Assembly: GCA_004793585.1 (NCBI GenBank)
Contig: SRZB01000019.1
Span: 1 to 64,000 of the forward strand
DNA length: 64,000 nt
Origin: Hominisplanchenecus murintestinalis
GTDB lineage: Bacteria > Bacillota > Clostridia > Lachnospirales > Lachnospiraceae
Reading direction: 5' to 3'
Positions within the stretch are counted from its first letter, which is position 1; every line of letters starts with the position of its first letter. Below are positions 32,755 through 42,266 of this stretch, in pieces. Both the position numbers and the translations under genes were made by a program. The notes beneath the pieces were generated by a model. The model was not told the origin of the DNA and searched no databases. It saw nothing but the letters and a program-made list of their open reading frames with translations.

Positions 32755-35169
32755 ATGAGCGTACCTTATAATCATAAGGCGATTGAATCAAAGTGGCGCA
32801 AACATTGGGAAGAGAAACCGGTGAACGTCAATGACGGAAAGAAACCAAAATATTATTGTCTGGATATGTTTCCGTATCCGTCAGGAAATGGGCTTCATGT
32901 AGGGCATTGGAGAGGCTATGTGATTTCAGATGTGTGGAGCCGCTACAAGATGCTTCAGGGATATTATCTGATTCATCCGATGGGCTGGGATGCGTTTGGG
33001 CTTCCGGCTGAAAATTACGCCATTAAGACAGGCCAGCATCCTGCCATTTCGACGAAACAGAATGTTGATAATATTAAGCGCCAGATTAATGAGATTGCAT
33101 CAATTTATGACTGGGATATGGAAGTAAATACCACGGATCCGGATTTCTATAAATGGACACAGTGGATTTTTGTGAAAATGTTTAAGGAGGGATTGGCGTA
33201 CGAGAAGGAATTTCCAATTAACTGGTGTCCCTCCTGTAAGACCGGACTGGCAAATGAAGAGGTTACAAACGGCGTCTGCGAGCGCTGTGGAACTGCCGTG
33301 ACGAAGAAGAACCTGCGTCAGTGGATGCTGCGCATTACGAAATATGCAGACAGGCTGCTGGCGGATCTGGATAAGCTGGACTGGCCGGAAAAGGTTAAGA
33401 AGATGCAGTCGGACTGGATTGGAAAATCCTATGGGGCGGAGGTTGAGTTCCCAGTGGAGGGAACAGACGAGAAGATTACGGTTTATACGACCAGGCCGGA
33501 TACTCTGTACGGCGCAACCTTTATGGTGCTGGCGCCGGAGCATGCGTTAGCGGCAGGGCTTGCCACAGAGGAAACAAAAGAAGCGGTAGAAAAGTATATT
33601 TATGATTCTTCTATGAAATCAAATGTAGACCGTCTGCAGGATAAAGAAAAAACAGGCGTATTTACAGGAAGCTATGCGCTCAATCCGTTGAACGGGGCGA
33701 AAGTGCCGATTTGGCTCTCTGATTATGTGCTGGCTGATTATGGTACGGGCGCTATCATGTGCGTACCTGCCCATGACGATCGTGACTTTGAATTTGCGAC
33801 GAAATTTAATATTCCGATTATCCAGGTTATTGCGAAAGACGGGAAAGAAATTGAACATATGGCAGAAGCTTATACAGAGGCGGCGGGAACGATGATTAAT
33901 TCCGGTGAGTGGAACGGTATGGAATCTTCTGTGCTGAAGAAAGAAGCTCCGATGATGATTGAGGAGCGGGGGATTGGAAGAAAGACCGTGAACTATAAGC
34001 TCCGTGACTGGGTATTTTCACGCCAGCGTTACTGGGGCGAGCCAATTCCGATTGTACACTGCCCGAAGTGTGGAAACGTACCTGTCCCGGAGGAAGACCT
34101 TCCGCTGCGTCTGCCGGATGTGGAATCCTATGAGCCTACCGGAACCGGAGAATCACCGTTGGCTGCGATTGGGGACTGGGTAAATTGTAAATGTCCTGTT
34201 TGCGGTGCAGATGCGAAGAGAGAGACAAATACGATGCCTCAGTGGGCGGGGTCTTCGTGGTATTTCCTGCGCTATGTGGACAGCCATAATGATAAGGAAC
34301 TGGTTTCTAAAGAGAAAGCAGACAAGTACCTTCCGGTAGATATGTATATCGGAGGGGTGGAACACGCGGTGCTTCATCTGCTGTATTCGAGATTTTATAC
34401 AAAGTTCCTGTATGATATCGGAGCTGTTGATTTTGACGAGCCGTTCCAGAAGTTGTTTAATCAGGGTATGATTACCGGAAAGAATGGAATTAAGATGAGT
34501 AAGTCCAAAGGGAATGTAGTATCGCCGGATGATCTGGTAAGAGATTACGGCTGCGATTCTCTGAGGATGTATGAGCTGTTCGTAGGACCGCCGGAGCTGG
34601 ACGCCGAGTGGGACGACAGGGGAATCGACGGCGTGTACCGTTTCATTACCCGTTTCTGGAAACTGGTAACGGAGAATAAAGACAAAGATGTGAAGCCTAC
34701 AAAAGAAATGCTGAAAGTGCGTCATACTATGGTACACACGATTACGCAGAGGCTGGAAAGCTTCAGCTTGAATACCGTAGTTTCCGGATTCATGGAGTTT
34801 AATAATAAAATGATTGAACTGGCAAAGCGTGAGGGTGGCATTGACAAAGAGACGTTGGAGACAGCCGTAATTCTGTTAGCGCCGTTTACGCCGCATCTTT
34901 CCGAGGAACTGTGGGAGCAGCTTGGACATACAGAGTCTGTATTTAAAAATGAATGGCCGAAGTACGATACAGAGGCGATGAAAGATGATGAAGTCCAGGT
35001 TCCGGTACAGATTAACGGAAAAACGAAAGTGGTGATCAGTATCCCGGCAGAATGTTCGAAGGAAGAGGCGCTTGCATCGGGAAAAGCAGCGATTGCCGAT
35101 AAGCTGACAGGTACGGTTGTGAAAGAAATTTATGTACCGAAGAAAATCCTTAACTTTGTTATGAAATAG
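32755..35169 (+). CDS. leuS: Leucyl-tRNA synthetase
   Basis: A class Ia synthetase of 804 residues, the usual bacterial size. It has the HIGH-type motif in YPSGNGLHVGHWRGY (about residue 48) and zinc-type cysteines in WCPSCKTGLANEEV...CERCG. The CP1 editing domain (TRPDTLYGATFMVLAPEH, then TGAIMCVPAHDDRD) follows, then the second CPKCGNVP...CPVCG pair, and KMSKSKGNVV near residue 580. The anticodon-binding and C-terminal domains end the chain. The ribosome binding site is TTAGGAGGC, and a terminator follows directly. It is monocistronic. Confidence 0.98.
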   Translation: MSVPYNHKAIESKWRKHWEEKPVNVNDGKKPKYYCLDMFPYPSGNGLHVGHWRGYVISDVWSRYKMLQGYYLIHPMGWDAFGLPAENYAIKTGQHPAISTKQNVDNIKRQINEIASIYDWDMEVNTTDPDFYKWTQWIFVKMFKEGLAYEKEFPINWCPSCKTGLANEEVTNGVCERCGTAVTKKNLRQWMLRITKYADRLLADLDKLDWPEKVKKMQSDWIGKSYGAEVEFPVEGTDEKITVYTTRPDTLYGATFMVLAPEHALAAGLATEETKEAVEKYIYDSSMKSNVDRLQDKEKTGVFTGSYALNPLNGAKVPIWLSDYVLADYGTGAIMCVPAHDDRDFEFATKFNIPIIQVIAKDGKEIEHMAEAYTEAAGTMINSGEWNGMESSVLKKEAPMMIEERGIGRKTVNYKLRDWVFSRQRYWGEPIPIVHCPKCGNVPVPEEDLPLRLPDVESYEPTGTGESPLAAIGDWVNCKCPVCGADAKRETNTMPQWAGSSWYFLRYVDSHNDKELVSKEKADKYLPVDMYIGGVEHAVLHLLYSRFYTKFLYDIGAVDFDEPFQKLFNQGMITGKNGIKMSKSKGNVVSPDDLVRDYGCDSLRMYELFVGPPELDAEWDDRGIDGVYRFITRFWKLVTENKDKDVKPTKEMLKVRHTMVHTITQRLESFSLNTVVSGFMEFNNKMIELAKREGGIDKETLETAVILLAPFTPHLSEELWEQLGHTESVFKNEWPKYDTEAMKDDEVQVPVQINGKTKVVISIPAECSKEEALASGKAAIADKLTGTVVKEIYVPKKILNFVMK

Positions 35170-35177
35170 AAAAGATG

Positions 35178-35222
35178 ACTGCCGCACAGGAAATGAAAAA
35201 TTTCAGGTGCGGCAGTTTTTCT
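35178..35222 (+). terminator. Rho-independent terminator of leuS
   Basis: ACTGCCGCAC, a 19-base AT-rich loop, GTGCGGCAGTTTTTCT: a perfect 10-bp GC-rich stem with a U run, 8 bases after the stop codon. Confidence 0.93.
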
Positions 35223-35501
35223 ACATTTGAAAAGTTCTGTAATCATGGAAAGCTCGGCATCTTCAGGCGGATGGTTACCTTGAGGCAGCTATTCTGCCTA
35301 AATTCAGTATGAATCTGGAACTTGAAGCATCAGGGGGAATTACAGGCATGCAGAAAGGATATCTGACAGTCAGAGTTTGGATTCAGCTTTTTTCTGAATG
35401 AAATATTCGTTCAGGGAAGAGCTGAATTTGTCAGAGAAAAGTAACTATGAAGGTATTGAACAGTCACTTTTAAGACATTTTTTTATTTTGTGAAAAAGGG
35501 G
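35223..35501 (+). other. Gene-free stretch with a possible gene remnant
   Basis: No ORF has a start and a ribosome binding site here. One frame (35258 onward, between stops at 35240 and 35398) reads HLQADGYLEAAILPKFSMNL, which resembles the tail of Uma2-type or other nuclease-fold proteins. It may be decayed coding DNA. An imperfect inverted repeat, AAAAGTAACT / AGTCACTTTT, lies at about 35439-35472. Confidence 0.35.
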
Positions 35502-35530
35502 CTGACATTTCCTTCAAACAGTGCTATACT
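35502..35530 (+). promoter_or_regulatory. Promoter of the Rpn-like gene
   Basis: CTGACA, 17 bases, TATACT with an extended TG (TGCTATACT). It implies a 165-base untranslated leader. Confidence 0.65.
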
Positions 35531-35546
35531 GCATATAAGCATTTTA

Positions 35547-35698
35547 TTTCTAAACAGATTCTTTTTGCGACATATAGTCACTCCCTATCTATGGCAAGTC
35601 TGCCGTTCTTAGAAATGTTCGATGCTGAAACCCAAAGAAAAAAGGCGGAGAGGATTTCTAAAAGAGACAGGCGTCCTCCCTGCTGTTTAAAGGAGGAC
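35547..35698 (+). promoter_or_regulatory. Structured leader with sequestered ribosome binding site
   Basis: TTTCTAA (35547-35553) can pair with TTAGAAA (35609-35615). Nearer the gene, GTCCTCC (35673-35679) is perfectly complementary to GGAGGAC (35692-35698), which contains the Shine-Dalgarno sequence of the gene starting at 35704. In that fold the ribosome cannot bind, so translation should be low or conditional. Confidence 0.65.
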
Positions 35699-35703
35699 AA
35701 TGG

Positions 35704-36690
35704 ATGAGTAAAATAAAAGATGAATCAGTAACCATAAAGCAGCCGGCAGGCTCAGCGCCTGCGCCTGTGCGTGTTTACAAAGACAGGATTTTCCGGATGA
35801 TTTTTAAGGAAAAGAAAGAATTTTTGGAACTGTATAATGCCTTGAATGGCACAGACTATGTTAATCCAGACGAATTGGTAGTGACGACGTTGGAAAATGC
35901 TATCTATATGAATATGAAAAATGATGTGTCGTTTCTTCTGCATGACCAGCTTACCCTGTATGAGCACCAATCCACAAATAACCCTAATATGCCACTGCGG
36001 AATCTTTTATATGTGGCAGATGTGTATTCCGGGCTGGTGCGGTTAGAGAATTTATACCGTTCCCGTCCGGTGCAGATACCGGAACCCCGATTTGTGGAAT
36101 TTTACAATGGAACAAAAGAATTGCCGGAACGCAGCGAGCGGAAACTGTCTGATTTATATTTTCATCCGGTAGATAATCCAGCGTTGGAGCTAAAGATACT
36201 GGTACTGAATATTAATCCAGGCTATAATATGGAATTGATGGGGAAATGCCGGACATTGTGGGAATACATGATTTTTGTGAGCAAAGTCCGGGAGTATAGC
36301 AGAGGGATGCCATTGTCACAGGCAATGGAGAAGGCTGTTGCCGGGGCTATTAAAGAAAACATACTTGCCGATTTTTTAAGGAAAAACCGTGCGGAGGTGA
36401 TAAAAGTGGGAATCTATGAATATAATGAAGAACTTCATATCCAACAGGAACGCGAAGATGCGAGGGAAGAGGGAATAAAAGAAGGAGTAAAAAAGGGCAG
36501 CTGGCTAAATTTGTGGAATCTTATCCGTAAGAAGATGGAAAAGGGACTTTCGGCTGAGGAAACGGCAGATATATTGGAAATAGACGTATCAACCGTGCAG
36601 AAATATTATATTCTAATTAAAGAAGAACCGGGATTAAGTGATGATGAGTTTTACAGAAAGTATTTGAAAATGAAAAACAGCACCATATAA
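35704..36690 (+). CDS. Rpn family PD-(D/E)XK nuclease/putative transposase
   Basis: 328 residues. It resembles the Rpn/YhgA-like group, PD-(D/E)XK nucleases once called transposases: VYKDRIFRMIFKEKKEFLEL near the start, then NDVSFLLHDQLTLYEHQST with the Asp and E-x-Q catalytic pattern, and ILVLNINPGYN. After residue 230 comes a highly charged helix (QQEREDAREEGIKEGVKKG). A short segment like a helix-turn-helix follows (GLSAEETADILEIDVSTVQK), which could bind DNA. Rpn proteins promote recombination or act in phage defence. Its strong SD sits in a hairpin. No mobile-element ends flank it. Confidence 0.85.
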   Translation: MSKIKDESVTIKQPAGSAPAPVRVYKDRIFRMIFKEKKEFLELYNALNGTDYVNPDELVVTTLENAIYMNMKNDVSFLLHDQLTLYEHQSTNNPNMPLRNLLYVADVYSGLVRLENLYRSRPVQIPEPRFVEFYNGTKELPERSERKLSDLYFHPVDNPALELKILVLNINPGYNMELMGKCRTLWEYMIFVSKVREYSRGMPLSQAMEKAVAGAIKENILADFLRKNRAEVIKVGIYEYNEELHIQQEREDAREEGIKEGVKKGSWLNLWNLIRKKMEKGLSAEETADILEIDVSTVQKYYILIKEEPGLSDDEFYRKYLKMKNSTI

Positions 36691-36769
36691 ATATGATGAA
36701 AACACAAAAGACAGGAATGAATTTTCAAACAGGCTCTAGGGTTTGGCGTAATCCAGTGCCAGAAATTGC

Positions 36770-36799
36770 TTGACTTTACCTATGGAAAACGATTATCCT
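36770..36799 (+). promoter_or_regulatory. Probable promoter of the papain-like protein gene
   Basis: TTGACT, 18 bases, TATCCT, about 45 bases before the start codon. The -10 is only a fair match. Confidence 0.5.
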
Positions 36800-36845
36800 A
36801 TATCCATATGATTTCGAGCAGCGATATGCGGGGAAGGGGTAGAAG

Positions 36846-39800
36846 ATGAAAATTAAATTTTTAAAGAACCAGCGAATAAGCATCCTGCTGGCAGCAGTTA
36901 TGGTGTTGGCCGGAATGCCGGGGAATTATGTACGGGCGGAAGGAACAGGACAGGCAGTATCTATGGCGGAGCCCGCAGGGAAGATGGCAGAGAGGGAAGT
37001 TCCGGTTTATAGGCTGGAGAAAAAAGGAGAAGCCTCGGAGTATGGCTATCAGGCGATGGCATGGGTAGATGAGGACGGAAATGAAATAGAAGGGGAAGCT
37101 CTTTATACGAAAGAAAAAAGCGACGCACATGTAAAAGCAAGGAGTGTCCTTCCGGATGCATACGATATGCGTGAGCAGGGAGAGCTTCCTGGTGTGAGGA
37201 ACCAGGGACAATGGGGGACTTGCTGGGCGCATGCGGCGATAGCTTCTGTAGAGACGAATATGGTGAAGAACGGGCTGGCAAATGTCGGAAGCGTGGACTA
37301 CTCCGAGCGGCATCTTTCGTATTTTTCTCATAAAAGGAACGCAGCGCTTGGGGATGGAACAGATAATAAAGACAATCAGTATCTCTGGTACGGAGGAGGC
37401 AATTATCAGATGGCTGTGGCACAGCTGGCAGGCTGGTATGGCGCAGCGGCGGAAAGCGATTATCCGTATTATGCATATACAACAGAAGGCGAGATGAGGG
37501 ATCTGGCAGAGGGAGAACGCAGTAAGGCGGTGAGCCATCTGACAAATGCCAGTGTGCTGAGTATGCCGGAAGAGAGCGGGCAGACAGAAGCTCAAAAGGA
37601 GCGGATGCGCCTTGAGACGATGGACAGGGTGAAACGTGCTGTGATGGATAACGGCGCGGTGATGTGCTCTTATTATACAGGCGATGGTACTTTAGCATCT
37701 GCATTGGAGGAGGTATACAATGCGGATAAGCATGACATAGATCATTCGGTGAGCATTGTAGGGTGGGATGACAACCATGACACGACGTCGGCAGAATCCA
37801 ATTTTTCTGACAAAGGAAGGAAGCCAAAAGCAAATGGAGCCTGGCTGTGCCGAAACAGCTGGGGCAGCGCCTGGGGAGACGGCGGGTATTTCTGGATATC
37901 TTATGAGGATGCGACTCTCGGTGAATTCTGCAGCTTTGAGGCGGATGCGGTGTCTAATTATGAAGAAGTCCATCAGTATGACGGCGCAGGCTACAACAGT
38001 ACCATCGGTTATGAGAAGGCGGCAAATATTTTTCATACAGAGTATGTGGAGGAGCTGAAAGCAGTTTCTTTTTATGCATTTAAAGACTATGATTATCTGA
38101 TAGAGATTTACACAGGAGACATTCCTGCAAAGGATAATCCTGATGTGAAACTGGAGAAACCCTCCGACGGTACTCTGGCATATTCCCAGCAGGGAAGCCT
38201 GGACACCCCCGGATATCATACGATTCCACTGGATACCGGCGTGATTCTCTGGAGCGGCATAGACTACGCAGTATCTGTGCAGCTGATACCGAAGGATGGA
38301 GGGAGCGCGGTTACATATTTTGAAGCAGGTGATGCGTATACGGCAGAACCTGGGCAATCTTTCTTCTACAGCAATGGGGAATGGACAGATACCACCACAA
38401 TGACGGACGGACAGGGACAGAATCTGGGATTTAAAAATGTCTGCATTAAGGTATTCAGCGATTATATCAGGGAATGGGATAAGCCCATGCTGAAGGCTGA
38501 AATTGACGAGGCGGCGAAAGTGACGGACTCCGAAAAGTATACAAAAGCATCCTGGGATGCTTTTATTGAGAAGCGCGGCTTTGCGGAATGGATTTTTGCG
38601 CATCTGGATACACTGGAGGAAGAAACCGGAGAAACCTGGACGGAAGCAGAGAAAAAGAATCTTATTCTGAGGCAGGTTATGGATCTCAGGGCAGCCCGGA
38701 TGGCGCTTGCTCCGGCGGAAATATATATAAAAAATCCGGCGGAGTTTGAGAATTTTGCACATATGGTATCCAGCGGTGCGGATTATGAGGGACAGACGGT
38801 GCGGCTCATGCAGGATTTAGATATGAGTGGTATTTCCCACCATCCGGTCGGAAGCGGCCAGGCAGCTTTTGAGGGAACGTTTGACGGCGGCGGACATTCT
38901 ATCGTGAATTTGGAAAGTGAGTACGAATATGGGTACAGCGGCCTGTTCGCTTTGATAGGAGAGAAGGGGACAGTCAAAAACCTGAAACTGACGGAGGTGG
39001 AATTTGTATTTAAAGAATGGCTGGCAGGCGGGATAGCGGCGGAGAACAGAGGAACGATCAGCGGATGCCAGATAGAGGGGAACATCCTTTTTGACTGCGC
39101 AGGTTTTCAACTGGGAGGTTTGGCAGGAAGCAATAAGGGAACAATAGAAGAGTCGTCTTTAAATGGAAAAGTTACCTTCAGCGCGGCGACAGGAGCAAGT
39201 TCAGGATATTATGTAGGCGGTCTGGTGGGGAACAATTGGGGGAATATTTCTAAGTGTTTTATAGAAGGTCAGATTGTTTCGGACAGCAATGCATCTACAG
39301 GGGGAATCGTGGGATGGAGCGAACCGGATTCCGTGGTGGAACAGTGTTATAATATGGCAGTCATCAGCGGCGCGCCTTCTGGTAATACGTGTACGGGAGG
39401 TATAGGCGTGATGATGGCAGGTACGGCTTCAGACTGCTTTAATTATGGGGCAATTCAGCGCCCGGCCGGTGCAAATGGCGCGGTGTATGTCTGGCTGAAT
39501 GAGAACGGGAAGCCAATGGGGACAGTATCGAATTGCTACTACCTGGATAGCAGCAGCGCAAAGGGCGGATATGCAGACCAATCGCAGATTGGCAAGATGA
39601 CTGCAGACGAATTCTCGTCAGGAAAAACGGCATATTACCTGAATACAAATGGCGGCAATGGAGCAGGCGCCAGAGTATGGTCACAGGGAGAAGGAGCGCC
39701 GATATTTGCGGATGAGGAAAATAAAGCAGTAATAAAAGTAGATATCAGCCAGGGCAATCGTGACTATACAGTTTCTTTTCACGGAGTATCATCCGGAGAG

Positions 39801-42179
39801 CTTTACGTGAAGGGAGGCAGTGAGATAACGGCTGCCGTGACAAAATCTCAGGGGCGGGAACCGGAGGCCGGAGAGGAATTGGTAGTGGTAAGCGCGACAA
39901 ACCTCGTGCGTTCAGAAGCGGACTACTTCACATTTATTATGCCAGAGGAAGATGTGCGTACAGTTGTGTCCGGCGGTGTGGAAACTAAAAAGTACACAGT
40001 AACCCTTCCGACGGACAGCAAATATGAGATGAAATCCTGTGCGGGGTATGTGAGCGGACGCGTTGACGGTGAATATCGGTTTACCATAGAGACAGTACCA
40101 GGATATGAAGTGACATCTGTGAAACGCAGCGACACCGGAGCCGCCGTAATTCCACAGAACGGAATTTATCGGGTTGACGGCATAATTTCGGATGTAACAT
40201 TGAGTGTTGAAGGTATCAGGCTCGCAAATGGCTGTTATACTGTGGAAAAGTATAATGGATTTGTAGGGGCGGAGGCGGTAATTACCCCGAAAGCGCCTGC
40301 ATCCGGAATAAAAGCAGCAGGAGCAAATGAGTTTTCTGACAGCCTTACAGTGCCTACGGATAGGAGCGTGACAGTAGTGGCATGCGACGGGGAAGGCATT
40401 CAGAGCGATGAAGAAACGATTACTTTTGATAAGGTGGATACCACGGCTCCGGTGATAGCTTCCGTGGAAAATGTGACAGAAGGAGACTATTATGACGAGG
40501 CAGTCATCCGGGTGGAGGCGAGCGATGCTGAGAGCGGTATAGCGGGATATTCTTTTGACGGAGGTAAGACCTGGCAGGAAGAGAATGAGTATTTGACGGA
40601 TTGCGGAGAATCTGAACAGGCATTAGCAGGGCGGGTTATGGTTCGTGATAATGTAGGAAATGTGGCAGAGTATACAGGTTCGGCAACGATTCCGGCATCT
40701 GTAAAACGTGACAGTGCGCTGACGCTTTCAGCCGATCAGGAATCTTGTCCATATGGAGCAGAGGTAATGCTTACTGCGGAGCTTATCGCAGAGGATTTGG
40801 AGAATGTGTCTAATTATGGGAAAGTAACCTTTTTAGCATTGGATGGAACCCTGTTGGGAACCGCGGATATGGTTTCAGGAGAGGGAGGAAAAGTCCGGGC
40901 GCAGTTTAAATTGTTGGATTCCCTGTACGGAAATGTGGGAACAAAGTCCTATAAAGCATCTTATAACGGAAAAGGAACACCATTTAAAAACTGCGAATCC
41001 GGGGAATGCCAGCTGAGTATCCGCAAGGCGGCTGCTGCAGAAATAAAAACGGAAGTTCCTGAAAGAAAGACTGTGTCGGCTTCCGAACAGTACACAGAAG
41101 ATGAGCTGAAAGCGCTTATTGGAATTGAACAGATAGAAGTGATGACGGATTCCGGGATTAAGAGGTATCTTCCGGTAGAATGGAGTACATCAGACGCATA
41201 CCGTATAAAAGGAGGCACATACCATTATACCGGGAAGATTTTTGGCAATGAAAATATTGATGTGCCGGAAGATATGATACTTCAAATGGCAATATTTGTA
41301 GAACCGGTGGTTTTGAGCGGAGTGCTGTCGCTTCCCTCGATAGAAGTAGAGCAGGCTGGCAATGCTTTGGCTGGGATATCGGATTTGGGACAGGGAATGT
41401 TCCCGAATACAGGAACTGTCAGGGTGGGCAGCGCAGACGTTTCATACAGCGTTGTATGGGATCAGACAGAAAGATTAGACCTTACGGCAGTTGGAAATTC
41501 AACGGAGTTTACCGGGGTTGTAATATATGAAGATGTGCCAGAGTGGGTAACTGTACCGGAATCTGCCAGGATCAGCAGAAAAGTAACCGTAAAGGCAAAG
41601 GCGGCGCCTGTGCCCGGCCCGGTGACAGTCCTTCCCGTAAAGCAGAAACCGGCTGCTGTAACAGGGGTGACAGCAGAACCAAACACAGCCTCTATAAAAG
41701 TGAAATGGAACAAAATAGAAGGTGCAGACAGGTATGTAGTGTCTGTTTACCAGGGAAACAAATTTCTGAAATCCTATACAACAGCAGAGTGCAGCATGAC
41801 AGTAAAAAAACTGAAAAAGGTGACGAAGTATTCTGTAAAGGTTGCAGCGGTGAACCAGGCCGGGCAGGGACAGGATTCCGCTCTCGTGAAAACGGGAACA
41901 TGCCCGGGCAAGCCCAAGCTTTCCACAGTGAAAAAAGCAGGAAAGGGAAAAGCGAAAGTGGCATTTAAAAAAGTAAGCAAAGCCCAGGGCTATGCGGTTT
42001 TCAGCAAAATGGGAAAAGGAAAGTATAAGAGAGTAGGAACTACGAAAAAAACATCCTTCACAGTGAAGAAACTCAAGAAAGGGAAGAAATATAGTTTCCA
42101 GGTGAAAGCTTACATCAAAAATGGAAGTACTTATGTATATGGAAAAGCATCCAATACAAAGACATACAAAGTAAAATAA
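36846..42179 (+). CDS. Giant secreted papain-family (C1A) cysteine peptidase with GLUG, Ig-like and FN3 domains
   Basis: 1777 residues. A signal peptide (MKIKFLKNQRISILLAAVMV, cut near VRAEG) precedes a C1A peptidase. The catalytic triad is complete: Cys126 in QGQWGTCWAHAA, His300 in DHSVSIVGWDD and Asn337 in CRNSWGSAWGDGGYFW. A lectin-like C1-associated domain follows (about 375-540), then a FIVAR-like helical unit (about 545-625) and GLUG repeats (GGIAAENRGTISG, GGLAGSNKGTIEE, GGLVGNNWGNISK; about 650-850). Several Ig-like regions come next, including a Y-D-G-x-K-T-W type domain. Two Lys-rich FN3-like modules end the chain. It is probably cell-wall-associated by its basic C-terminus, as no LPXTG is seen. 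Host protein or glycoprotein digestion is inference. The ribosome binding site is GGGGAAGGGGTAG. Confidence 0.88.
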   Translation: MKIKFLKNQRISILLAAVMVLAGMPGNYVRAEGTGQAVSMAEPAGKMAEREVPVYRLEKKGEASEYGYQAMAWVDEDGNEIEGEALYTKEKSDAHVKARSVLPDAYDMREQGELPGVRNQGQWGTCWAHAAIASVETNMVKNGLANVGSVDYSERHLSYFSHKRNAALGDGTDNKDNQYLWYGGGNYQMAVAQLAGWYGAAAESDYPYYAYTTEGEMRDLAEGERSKAVSHLTNASVLSMPEESGQTEAQKERMRLETMDRVKRAVMDNGAVMCSYYTGDGTLASALEEVYNADKHDIDHSVSIVGWDDNHDTTSAESNFSDKGRKPKANGAWLCRNSWGSAWGDGGYFWISYEDATLGEFCSFEADAVSNYEEVHQYDGAGYNSTIGYEKAANIFHTEYVEELKAVSFYAFKDYDYLIEIYTGDIPAKDNPDVKLEKPSDGTLAYSQQGSLDTPGYHTIPLDTGVILWSGIDYAVSVQLIPKDGGSAVTYFEAGDAYTAEPGQSFFYSNGEWTDTTTMTDGQGQNLGFKNVCIKVFSDYIREWDKPMLKAEIDEAAKVTDSEKYTKASWDAFIEKRGFAEWIFAHLDTLEEETGETWTEAEKKNLILRQVMDLRAARMALAPAEIYIKNPAEFENFAHMVSSGADYEGQTVRLMQDLDMSGISHHPVGSGQAAFEGTFDGGGHSIVNLESEYEYGYSGLFALIGEKGTVKNLKLTEVEFVFKEWLAGGIAAENRGTISGCQIEGNILFDCAGFQLGGLAGSNKGTIEESSLNGKVTFSAATGASSGYYVGGLVGNNWGNISKCFIEGQIVSDSNASTGGIVGWSEPDSVVEQCYNMAVISGAPSGNTCTGGIGVMMAGTASDCFNYGAIQRPAGANGAVYVWLNENGKPMGTVSNCYYLDSSSAKGGYADQSQIGKMTADEFSSGKTAYYLNTNGGNGAGARVWSQGEGAPIFADEENKAVIKVDISQGNRDYTVSFHGVSSGELYVKGGSEITAAVTKSQGREPEAGEELVVVSATNLVRSEADYFTFIMPEEDVRTVVSGGVETKKYTVTLPTDSKYEMKSCAGYVSGRVDGEYRFTIETVPGYEVTSVKRSDTGAAVIPQNGIYRVDGIISDVTLSVEGIRLANGCYTVEKYNGFVGAEAVITPKAPASGIKAAGANEFSDSLTVPTDRSVTVVACDGEGIQSDEETITFDKVDTTAPVIASVENVTEGDYYDEAVIRVEASDAESGIAGYSFDGGKTWQEENEYLTDCGESEQALAGRVMVRDNVGNVAEYTGSATIPASVKRDSALTLSADQESCPYGAEVMLTAELIAEDLENVSNYGKVTFLALDGTLLGTADMVSGEGGKVRAQFKLLDSLYGNVGTKSYKASYNGKGTPFKNCESGECQLSIRKAAAAEIKTEVPERKTVSASEQYTEDELKALIGIEQIEVMTDSGIKRYLPVEWSTSDAYRIKGGTYHYTGKIFGNENIDVPEDMILQMAIFVEPVVLSGVLSLPSIEVEQAGNALAGISDLGQGMFPNTGTVRVGSADVSYSVVWDQTERLDLTAVGNSTEFTGVVIYEDVPEWVTVPESARISRKVTVKAKAAPVPGPVTVLPVKQKPAAVTGVTAEPNTASIKVKWNKIEGADRYVVSVYQGNKFLKSYTTAECSMTVKKLKKVTKYSVKVAAVNQAGQGQDSALVKTGTCPGKPKLSTVKKAGKGKAKVAFKKVSKAQGYAVFSKMGKGKYKRVGTTKKTSFTVKKLKKGKKYSFQVKAYIKNGSTYVYGKASNTKTYKVK

Positions 42180-42220
42180 TATAAAAACCGTCACTGTGAA
42201 CGGAGCGGATAACAAAAGGG

Positions 42221-42266
42221 AATCCGGCAGAAAGCAAAGAAGAGTGCGTTCTGCCGGATTTTTTAG
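42221..42266 (+). terminator. Terminator between the papain-like gene and rqcH
   Basis: AATCCGGCAGAA, 16 bases, TTCTGCCGGATTTTTTAG: a perfect 12-bp stem with a U run on the plus strand. It overlaps the stop codon of the convergent rqcH and probably serves both genes. Confidence 0.9.

Noticed and set aside
35258..35397. Short frame resembling a Uma2 C-terminus
   Set aside because: Only about 20 residues look similar, with no start or neighbouring motif. It is recorded as possible decayed DNA, not as a gene.
37692..38762. 356-codon minus-strand ORF inside the papain-like gene
   Set aside because: Overlaps the peptidase and lectin-like region, where the plus strand has complete catalytic motifs; no ribosome binding site.
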